Assembly: GCA_964616405.1 (NCBI GenBank)
Contig: CAZTRE010000040.1
Span: 1 to 10,656, forward strand
Direction of reading: 5' to 3'
DNA from: JAEDES01 sp964616405
Lineage (GTDB): Bacteria > Bacillota_I > Bacilli_A > RF39 > UBA660
DNA: 10,656 bases
Part shown: in pieces, positions 6,272 through 10,656 of the stretch
How positions within the stretch are numbered: the stretch's first letter is position 1
Layout of the letters: the number at the start of each line of letters is the position of its first letter
Notes under the pieces: model-generated
What the model was told of the DNA's origin: nothing
The model's input: the letters and a program-made list of their open reading frames with translations, nothing else
Databases searched by the model: none
Program-made: the position numbers and the translations under genes

Positions 6272-6304
6272 AATTTTAATAGGAGGTGAGGGAATAAGAA
6301 AGTT

Positions 6305-8383
6305 ATGAAAGTAGTATTACAAGATGGCAGTAAAGATTGTGGTATATGTGCTTTGTTATCTATTGTGAGATATTATGGGGGAGATGTATCAAAAGAATAT
6401 TTAAGAGAGCTTACTAATACGACAAGAAATGGTGTTAGTGCCTATAACTTAATTGAAGGAGCTAAAAAAATTGGCTTTGATTCTCAAGGTGTTGCAGGAG
6501 ACATGACAAAAATAGAAAAAAATAACTTACCTTGTCTAGCACACGTAGTTGTGAATAAAAATTATAAACATTTTGTAGCAATATATGAAATTAATTTTGA
6601 AAAAGGGCAAATTCTTATAATGGATCCGGCTAAGGGAAAAAGAATTTTGTCTTTAGCAGAATTTAGATTAATGTCTACAAATAATTATATTTTTTTGAAA
6701 CCAGTTAAAAAGATTCCTTTTTTAGTTAATAAGAACATTGTAAAAAAAACAATAATAAATGAATTTCAAAGTAATAAGAAATTATATTTTATTTTAACAA
6801 TTTTAATAATAATATATTTTATATTAAATATTATTGTAGCGTTTCATTTTAAATATCTTCTTAGCTTTGCAGTAGAATATAATGTCAGTAAAAATATTTT
6901 TATTATTTCTTTCGTAATCTTTTTTTGTTATATTTTTAGGGTAATAAGCCAATACTTAAGAGATATATTATTGTATAAAATTAGTAGTGTCTTTGATGAG
7001 AAAATTACTTTAAAAACGTTTAAACAGATTCTTTCACTTCCATATTTATATTATAAGAATCGTACTACTGGTGAAGTGATTACACGACTGAAAGATTTAG
7101 TTAATGTAAAAGGCTTTTTAATTAGATTATTTAATTTTATGGTAACGGATGTTATTTCAATAATTGTTTTTTCAATATTTTTATTTAGTATAAGCAAGAA
7201 AATCACTTTAATTACAATGCTTTTTATGGCTCTTCTTTGTATATTTATTTTAATTAGAAATAAAAAAAAGAAAAGAATTTATAGTTTGATAAAGAAAAGA
7301 GAGGAGAAAGTTAATTCATACTTAATAGAAGCACTTAGTAATGTTGATACAATAAAAGGTGGTCATATCGAAAAAAGGTTAGCTGATAAGTTTTTAATTT
7401 TATATAAAGATTTATTAGAAAAGGGTTATGAGTTTACTAAATTTAGTGAAGTTAATATTTTTTTTAAAGAGCATATAAAAGATATATTATTAATTATTGT
7501 ATATGGTTTTGGTTGTTTTTTGGCAATTCGTGGAAAGAAGGATTTAGGGGATATATTACTATATCAAAGCTTTCTGATGTATTTTATGAATAGTATTATG
7601 CGGGGGATTGATTTAATTGAAGAATATGAGAACTTTAAACTTTCATTAAATAGAGTAGAAGATTTATATGTTCTGGAAAATGAAAAATTTATGGGTTCAT
7701 ACTATTATTATAATTATGTCCTTGATGGAGATATTTGTTTTAATAATTTGTCTTTTAAATATAATTATAAAAAAATATTGGACTCTGTTTGTTTAAACAT
7801 TAAAAGAGGAGAAAAAGTATTGTTAACGGGAGAAAGTGGCAGTGGCAAAAGTACTTTGGTAAAGATATTAATGCGTTATTTAGAGATTCCGTATGGTGTT
7901 TGTTCAATAAGCGGTATAGATATTAATCATTATCATCTAGAAAATATTAGAAAAAATATTTCTTATGTTAGTAGTAATGATTTTTTGCTTACTGATACTT
8001 TGTATAACAATATTACATTAGAAAGAGATTGTTCGGAAGAAGAGTTTTATAATGTTTGTTCTATTACAAAAGTTGATGAGATTGTTGAAAAACGAAATGG
8101 CGATTATAACTTATTGGTTGAAGAAAATGGGTTTAACTTTAGTAATGGAGAAAGACAGCGAATTATTTTAGCGAGATATTTATTAAGAAATAGTAACATT
8201 TATATATTTGATGAGGCATTTGGACAGATTGATACGTTGAAAGAAAAAGATATTTTAAAAGATTTGTTTGAATATCTAAGAGATAAAACTATTATTGTGA
8301 TAAGCCATAGACTTAATAATAAAAAATTATTTAATAGGATTTTAAAGCTAGTAGAGGGAAAAATTATTGAAGAAGAAATATGA
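6305..8383 (+). CDS. C39-peptidase bacteriocin ABC transporter (leader-cleaving exporter)
   Basis: This 692-residue protein is a peptidase-containing ABC transporter that removes double-glycine leaders and exports the mature peptide using ATP. Residues 1-130 are the C39 peptidase: QDGSKDCG places catalytic Cys at 12 and the oxyanion Gln at 6, with His89 (NYKHFVAI) and Asp107 (MDP) completing the triad. Residues about 150-430 form the six-helix membrane domain. The ATPase follows, with Walker A GESGSGKST (509-517), signature FSNGERQR (about 612-619, serine-asparagine-glycine-glutamate in place of SGGQ), Walker B IYIFDEAF with Asp636 and Glu637, and switch His668 (VISHR). All key residues are present, so it should be active. 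Length fits the family (about 690-730). AGGAGGTGAG at 6281-6290 is rather far (14 bases) from ATG 6305, but no better start exists. Its likely substrates are the two double-glycine peptides at 8761 and 8922. Confidence 0.93.
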   Translation: MKVVLQDGSKDCGICALLSIVRYYGGDVSKEYLRELTNTTRNGVSAYNLIEGAKKIGFDSQGVAGDMTKIEKNNLPCLAHVVVNKNYKHFVAIYEINFEKGQILIMDPAKGKRILSLAEFRLMSTNNYIFLKPVKKIPFLVNKNIVKKTIINEFQSNKKLYFILTILIIIYFILNIIVAFHFKYLLSFAVEYNVSKNIFIISFVIFFCYIFRVISQYLRDILLYKISSVFDEKITLKTFKQILSLPYLYYKNRTTGEVITRLKDLVNVKGFLIRLFNFMVTDVISIIVFSIFLFSISKKITLITMLFMALLCIFILIRNKKKKRIYSLIKKREEKVNSYLIEALSNVDTIKGGHIEKRLADKFLILYKDLLEKGYEFTKFSEVNIFFKEHIKDILLIIVYGFGCFLAIRGKKDLGDILLYQSFLMYFMNSIMRGIDLIEEYENFKLSLNRVEDLYVLENEKFMGSYYYYNYVLDGDICFNNLSFKYNYKKILDSVCLNIKRGEKVLLTGESGSGKSTLVKILMRYLEIPYGVCSISGIDINHYHLENIRKNISYVSSNDFLLTDTLYNNITLERDCSEEEFYNVCSITKVDEIVEKRNGDYNLLVEENGFNFSNGERQRIILARYLLRNSNIYIFDEAFGQIDTLKEKDILKDLFEYLRDKTIIVISHRLNNKKLFNRILKLVEGKIIEEEI

Positions 8384-8789
8384 AAAAGATGAAACTATAA
8401 TAATTATTAGTTGGATATTTATATTTATAGTCATTGTAGTAGGTTGGATTCTTTTAAACAAGGAGATTTATGTTTATAAGAAATTTGCAGGTATTTTATA
8501 TACCGATACAGCACTTGAAGTAACACTTAATAAGAGTGATACAAAATTAATACAAAGAAATTCGAAGATATTTGTTGAAAACAATTTGAAAAAGATCAAT
8601 ATTATTCGGGTTGAAAAAGATGTTTTGAAAAGAAATAATGTACAATACAATAAAGTTTTTTTAGATATTGGGAAAGGAAATGGTAAAACTGGCGATGTGG
8701 TTGAATTTAGTATGATTGAAAAACGAGTAAAAGTGGCGAATATTTTTAAAATTATATGGGATGGTGATAACAATAATAAAAGTAAATGA
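8367..8789 (+). CDS. short HlyD-like accessory membrane protein
   Basis: A 140-residue protein with one membrane helix (about residues 10-30, IIIISWIFIFIVIVVGWILL) and a beta-rich extracellular part. The order of strands (KKFAGILYTD, ALEVTL, NSKIFVENNLKKINI, YNKVFLDIG, KTGDVVEFSM) resembles the anchor plus barrel of HlyD-type exporter accessory proteins without the coiled-coil hairpin, which would be about half the usual size or less. It starts with TTG 8367, with AGAGGGAA at 8353-8360, 6 bases ahead, and overlaps the exporter gene by 17 bases, so the two are tightly coupled. Role as a helper of the ABC exporter is inferred from position and shape. An immunity function is an alternative. I see no named-family motif. 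Confidence 0.65.
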   Translation: MKKKYEKDETIIIISWIFIFIVIVVGWILLNKEIYVYKKFAGILYTDTALEVTLNKSDTKLIQRNSKIFVENNLKKINIIRVEKDVLKRNNVQYNKVFLDIGKGNGKTGDVVEFSMIEKRVKVANIFKIIWDGDNNNKSK

Positions 8790-8922
8790 TGAAAAATTAG
8801 AAAAAATATCTGGAGGTTCGGTAGAATGGCTGGGTATAGGTTTAGCTATTGCGGCAATTGTGATATTTTTATCAGGTGTCTTTGAGGGATACACAAATCC
8901 AGGGAGGTGTGATGCAAATTGA
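8761..8922 (+). CDS. double-glycine-leader bacteriocin-like peptide A
   Basis: A 53-residue precursor. The 19-residue leader MVITIIKVNDEKLEKISGG has the classic double-glycine signature (LEKISGG, hydrophobic at -4/-7/-12 type positions) recognised by C39 exporters such as the one encoded just upstream. The mature peptide would be 34 residues, hydrophobic (GIGLAIAAIVIFLSG), with a GxxxG motif (G39-G43), then GYTNPGRCDAN with one cysteine (C50). The profile is like class IIb peptides of the lactobin A/cerein 7B kind, probably acting on target cell membranes with the next peptide. It overlaps the HlyD-like gene by 29 bases and has no clear ribosome binding site (the bases before ATG are TATATGGG), so translation may depend on coupling; GTG 8764 is an alternative start. 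The stop TGA shares its A with the ATG of peptide B. Confidence 0.8.
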   Translation: MVITIIKVNDEKLEKISGGSVEWLGIGLAIAAIVIFLSGVFEGYTNPGRCDAN

Positions 8923-9092
8923 TGGAGAAGGTAAAAGACGAGAAGTTAGAAAATTTATATGGTGGAACTTCTTTTACAGGAACACTAGTAAATGCAATTA
9001 CGGATATTATTAAAATTTTGTATGAGGCTGGTCACTCTGTTGGTTCATCGGCAAGAAGAGTTAAAGAAGGGAATTTATGCACTTTAGAGTGA
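8922..9092 (+). CDS. double-glycine-leader bacteriocin-like peptide B
   Basis: A 56-residue precursor with a 15-residue leader MEKVKDEKLENLYGG ending in Gly-Gly. Its KVKDEKLENL closely resembles KVNDEKLEKI of peptide A, so both should be cut by the same exporter. The 41-residue mature peptide has an amphipathic helix (LVNAITDIIKILYEAG), a GxxxG motif (G37-G41, GHSVG), then a basic SSARRVKEG stretch and one cysteine near the end (C53). Pairing with peptide A gives the layout of a two-peptide class IIb system. AGGGAGGTG at 8901-8909 is the ribosome binding site, 12 bases before ATG 8922; the TTG immediately before (8919) would have more usual spacing and adds one residue. The start overlaps the stop of peptide A by one base (TGATG). 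Confidence 0.8.
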   Translation: MEKVKDEKLENLYGGTSFTGTLVNAITDIIKILYEAGHSVGSSARRVKEGNLCTLE

Positions 9093-9214
9093 AAATCAGG
9101 CAAATAATTTTTGGAATTTTACTTATTGCTTTTAGTTTGCCTATAATTGACTTAATATTTAAATATGCCTTTTATGGTGGATTATTGGTTGGAAAAATGA
9201 TACGATTCTTATAA
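9077..9214 (+). CDS. 45-residue membrane peptide, candidate immunity protein
   Basis: A small basic membrane peptide that starts MHFRVKIRQIIFGILLIAF and continues with SLPIIDLIFKYAFYGG and a basic end (KMIRFL). It has one or two short hydrophobic segments, no double-glycine leader and no cysteine. AAAGAAGGGA at 9063-9072 is a good ribosome binding site ahead of ATG 9077, and the gene overlaps the end of peptide B by 16 bases, so it is clearly set up for coupled expression. Last position after paired bacteriocin genes is where immunity genes usually lie, which makes self-protection the leading guess. A third active peptide or an assembly factor cannot be ruled out. I do not recognise its family. 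Confidence 0.6.
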   Translation: MHFRVKIRQIIFGILLIAFSLPIIDLIFKYAFYGGLLVGKMIRFL

Positions 9215-9250
9215 AAACAACGAATTTAGTAAAAAAATAAGAAAAAATTG

Positions 9251-9279
9251 TTGAAAAACAAAGTTTCTTTTGATATAAT
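9251..9279 (+). promoter_or_regulatory. SigA-type promoter for rpsU
   Basis: TTGAAA (9251-9256) and a perfect TATAAT (9274-9279) with 17-base spacing. TG at 9271-9272 makes it an extended -10 as well. The transcript would start near 9286, leaving a leader of about 26 bases. Confidence 0.85.
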
Positions 9280-9311
9280 TCTTTGTAGTTGAAGCGAAGG
9301 GAGGGATAAAG

Positions 9312-9512
9312 ATGGCGACTAAAGTAACTGTTAGAGGTAACTTAGATCAGGCTCTAAGAAAGTTTAAGCAAAAAGTAGCAAGAGACGGTGTCCCTTCAGA
9401 ATGGAAAAAAAGAGAAGCTTACGATAAACCAGGAGTAAGAAGAAGAGCTGCTAAAAAAGAAGGTATTAAGAATTCTCAAAAGAGAAATCGAGCTAATAAT
9501 AGAGATTATTAA
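9312..9512 (+). CDS. rpsU: 30S ribosomal protein S21
   Basis: A 66-residue, strongly basic protein matching bacterial S21, a late-assembling protein of the small subunit platform near the anti-Shine-Dalgarno end of 16S rRNA. The start (MATKVTVRGNLDQALRKFK), the central RDGVPSEWKKREAYDKP and the basic VRRRAAKKEG follow the family pattern, and the length is that of Gram-positive S21. AAGGGAGGG at 9297-9305 is a strong ribosome binding site 6 bases before ATG. It stands as a single-gene unit with its own promoter and terminator. In many Firmicutes rpsU is next to a yqeY gene; here it is followed instead by the surface-protein copies. Confidence 0.95.
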   Translation: MATKVTVRGNLDQALRKFKQKVARDGVPSEWKKREAYDKPGVRRRAAKKEGIKNSQKRNRANNRDY

Positions 9513-9524
9513 TTTTAAAGTAAG

Positions 9525-9555
9525 ACTCGTTCCTAAAATAGGAGCGAGTTTTTTT
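9525..9555 (+). terminator. intrinsic terminator after rpsU
   Basis: ACTCGTTCCT (9525-9534) pairs with AGGAGCGAGT (9540-9549), ten pairs including one wobble, with loop AAAAT and seven T residues (9549-9555). Confidence 0.93.
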
Positions 9556-9613
9556 GTGTAAAGATGTTCAAAATATCTCCCCGCCACTTGACGTGGGGGG
9601 GGGGGGATGTTAT
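9556..9613 (+). repeat. promoter-region direct repeat, copy 1
   Basis: This unit recurs at 10466-10523. Shared elements in order are GTGTAAAG, TCTCC, a C-rich stretch, CCACTTGACGT, the G run and ATGTTAT. GTGTAAAG starts 32 bases before the -35 here and 33 in the other copy. CCAC and GTGG flank the -35 as a small inverted repeat. Confidence 0.85.
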
Positions 9614-9616
9614 TCT
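9588..9616 (+). promoter_or_regulatory. promoter with a 12-G spacer (phase-variable candidate), copy 1
   Basis: TTGACG (9588-9593) and TATTCT (9611-9616) are separated by exactly 17 bases, of which 9595-9606 is an unbroken run of 12 G. TG at 9608-9609 puts an extended -10 in place. Loss or gain of a G would change the spacer length and hence promoter strength, as in Neisseria porA. Transcription would start near 9623, just ahead of the ribosome binding site TTGGAGGT (9627-9634). The G run lies outside the coding sequence. Confidence 0.8.
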
Positions 9617-9641
9617 AAAATAGAATTGGAGGTAGAGAATA

Positions 9642-10256
9642 ATGAATAAGAAAAAAGGAATAATAATAGGAATATTTGCACTAGTAATAACAATGGTAAT
9701 AGGCTACGCACTATTTAGAAAAAATATTGAAATTAAAGGAACAGCTACAGCATCAGGAAATTTCGATATAGGTTATAATTGTGAAATTGATCCTAACGCT
9801 TCTACAGCAACTGGAAGTTGTGAGGTAAAAGATAGTACAATAAAAACAAAAAGCTCTTTAACGAAACCAACAGATGAGGCGGTATTTAACATTACGATAA
9901 CTAACAATGGAACAATACCAGTAGTTTTAGCAACTGCCGACTCGTCTAATAATTATGATGTAGATAGACTAAACTATGGTGAATTAGTAGCTGGAGACTC
10001 TTCTTACTTAGATACAGACACCTTTTTAGCAGCATATTATGAATTAACTCCTAGTGGACTTGATAATGCTATTTATGGTGATTCTGCAGTTGAAACAGCC
10101 AAAATAACGTTATTACCAGGGGAGTCACTCTTGGTTTGGGTTCAACATATTTGGGTCGATTCAGCTCTACTTAATATGGAACAACCAAAACTACCTGAAG
10201 GTGGTGCAACTATGGAATATAATGTTACCTTAGGTTTTGAACAAACAAATAACTAA
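9642..10256 (+). CDS. signal-peptide-bearing surface protein, TasA/camelysin-like by pattern (copy 1)
   Basis: A 204-residue exported protein that I cannot assign to a named gene. It starts with three lysines and a hydrophobic segment (residues 6-25) ending IGYALFRKNIEI. This is followed by KGTATASGNFDIGY, which recalls the SipW-processed TasA/camelysin class where a short signal peptide is followed by an 'ASGTLDL'-type strand. Further along, EAVFNITITNNGTIPVVL, a KITLLPGES strand and the last strand YNVTLGFEQ suggest a beta-sandwich with an immunoglobulin-like or TasA-like look. Two cysteines (NCEID, GSCEV) flank an Ala/Ser/Thr-rich loop and may form a disulfide. There is no LPxTG sorting signal, so attachment could be by assembly or an uncleaved anchor. 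A near-identical start recurs at 10562. Codon use includes more GCA, ACA and CTA than the upstream genes. Expression is predicted to be switched by the poly-G promoter. Confidence 0.75.
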   Translation: MNKKKGIIIGIFALVITMVIGYALFRKNIEIKGTATASGNFDIGYNCEIDPNASTATGSCEVKDSTIKTKSSLTKPTDEAVFNITITNNGTIPVVLATADSSNNYDVDRLNYGELVAGDSSYLDTDTFLAAYYELTPSGLDNAIYGDSAVETAKITLLPGESLLVWVQHIWVDSALLNMEQPKLPEGGATMEYNVTLGFEQTNN

Positions 10257-10282
10257 AAAATAAAATTATATAAAGAATTAAA

Positions 10283-10314
10283 ATTCAAACTAAAACATTA
10301 GTTTGGATTTTTTT
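10283..10314 (+). terminator. intrinsic terminator after surface protein copy 1
   Basis: ATTCAAACTAA (10283-10293) pairs with TTAGTTTGGAT (10298-10308), eleven pairs with one wobble, loop AACA and seven T residues (10308-10314). Confidence 0.9.
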
Positions 10315-10465
10315 GTGTAAAGGCATAATAATAAAACTAGACTCTTTTTATTATATACTTTGCTAGATGATTGTATATATAAAATATTTGATTGTCTACA
10401 CTTCCTTGTCGTTGTCCACTATACCCCTCTGTGGTGTCCACTTTAAGCTTAGCACTACATATGTA
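10315..10465. other. non-coding spacer between the two surface-protein copies
   Basis: No gene was found. It starts with another GTGTAAAG box (10315-10322). It holds an AT-only hairpin, ATAATAAAA (10328-10336) with TTTTATTAT (10346-10354), and the TGTCCACT repeats. The corresponding gap before copy 1 is absent, because there the box follows the rpsU terminator directly. Confidence 0.5.
10413..10442 (+). repeat. pair of TGTCCACT direct repeats
   Basis: TGTCCACT occurs at 10413-10420 and 10435-10442, 22 bases apart, with a related TGTCTACA at 10393-10400 (20 bases earlier). Spacing near two helical turns would suit binding of a regulator to one face of the DNA, but no function is known. Confidence 0.5.
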
Positions 10466-10468
10466 GTG
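10453..10468. promoter_or_regulatory. perfect 16-bp palindrome upstream of the second poly-G promoter
   Basis: CACTACATATGTAGTG is a perfect palindrome 30 bases ahead of the -35, overlapping the start of the GTGTAAAG box. It is operator-like in shape. It is not present ahead of copy 1, so it could give the second gene extra control. Confidence 0.5.
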
Positions 10469-10523
10469 TAAAGAGCCGACAATTTCTCCACCCACCACTT
10501 GACGTGGGGGGGGGGGATGTTAT
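10466..10523 (+). repeat. promoter-region direct repeat, copy 2
   Basis: The counterpart of 9556-9613, with the same box order and nearly the same spacing. Differences are in the middle and in the number of G residues (11 against 12). Confidence 0.85.
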
Positions 10524-10526
10524 CAT
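10499..10526 (+). promoter_or_regulatory. promoter with an 11-G spacer (phase-variable candidate), copy 2
   Basis: TTGACG (10499-10504) and TATCAT (10521-10526, five of six consensus bases) are 16 bases apart, with an unbroken run of 11 G at 10506-10516. TG at 10518-10519 gives an extended -10. The spacer is one base shorter than in copy 1. The start of transcription would be near 10533, with AAGAAAGG at 10544-10551 as the ribosome binding site. Confidence 0.8.
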
Positions 10527-10561
10527 AAAAATGTAATAAAACTAAGAAAGGTATGATAAAA

Positions 10562-10656
10562 ATGAATAAGAAAAAAGGAATAATAATTGGAATATTTGCA
10601 CTAGTAGTAACAATGATAATAGGTTATGCTTATTTTTCTAAAAATATCGAAATTAA
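10562..10656 (+). CDS. surface protein, copy 2 (3' end beyond window)
   Basis: The first 31 codons are visible. They match the start of the gene at 9642 almost residue for residue: MNKKKGIIIGIFALV is identical, and the rest differs by conservative changes, ending IGYAYFSKNIEI. AYFS here is closer than copy 1 to the A-Y-F signature that closes SipW-type signal peptides. ATG 10562 is chosen over the in-frame ATG 10553, which sits only one base after AAAGG. The gene runs off the window, so it cannot be said whether it is intact or how far the mature part diverges. It has its own poly-G promoter. Confidence 0.8.
   Translation, partial: MNKKKGIIIGIFALVVTMIIGYAYFSKNIEI

Noticed and set aside
8912..9013. 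A 33-codon frame starting at ATG 8912, overlapping peptide B
   Set aside because: The ribosome binding site AGGGAGGTG lies only two bases before it, and the product has no leader or family pattern, while the other frame gives a clear double-glycine precursor.
9215..9270. Terminator after the 45-residue peptide
   Set aside because: TTGTT/AACAA is only a 5-bp stem and is not followed by a T tract; the area is mainly the rpsU promoter.
5933..9311. Bacteriocin operon as an element integrated at tRNA-Arg
   Set aside because: No repeat of the tRNA 3' end and no integrase were found in the window.
9595..9606. G run as a translational (frameshifting) switch inside a gene
   Set aside because: The run lies 35 bases ahead of the start codon and outside any credible coding frame; its position in the promoter spacer explains it better.

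Overview
The window looks like a chromosomal segment of a very AT-rich, endospore-forming low-GC Firmicute. The pointers are a SpoIIIAH homologue and a GerM-like protein, strong AGGAGG-type ribosome binding sites, SigA-type promoters (TTGACA/TATAAT) and a YozG/DUF2975 module. An uncultured gut member of the Bacilli/Erysipelotrichia lineage would fit, but no taxonomic marker here settles it. Every supported gene lies on the + strand.

Layout. (1) 1-1529: sporulation genes spoIIIAH and a double-GerMN-domain protein, separated by a hairpin terminator. (2) 1532-3098: a SigA-type promoter, two tandem paralogous genes of unknown role with a methyltransferase-like core, and a terminator. (3) 3144-5847: a promoter and a four-gene membrane operon (DUF2975, YozG-like HTH, DUF4173-like, CmpB-like), ending at a hairpin that overlaps the next promoter. 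(4) 5829-5989: tRNA-Arg(UCU) with its own promoter and a UUCG-loop terminator. (5) 6108-6236: a putative structured RNA (three-way junction plus intrinsic terminator) ahead of a bacteriocin operon. (6) 6305-9214: the bacteriocin operon. It holds a C39-peptidase ABC exporter, a short HlyD-like membrane protein, two short double-glycine-leader peptides and a 45-residue membrane peptide, each overlapping the next. The last three are below usual gene-calling length. (7) 9251-9555: rpsU (ribosomal protein S21) with promoter and terminator. (8) 9556-10656: two tandem copies of a signal-peptide-bearing surface protein gene (the second cut by the window end). Each is driven by a promoter whose -35/-10 spacer is almost entirely a run of 12 or 11 guanines.

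The most interesting parts are (8), a promoter architecture expected to switch on and off by strand slippage in a multi-copy surface-protein family, and (6), a compact apparent two-peptide bacteriocin system preceded by a candidate regulatory RNA. In (6) the exporter should cut both leaders after Gly-Gly and export the peptides. The HlyD-like protein probably assists, and the 45-residue peptide is a candidate for self-protection. In (8) the two copies share the upstream box, the -35 and the signal peptide but differ by one G, which would alter promoter strength between them.
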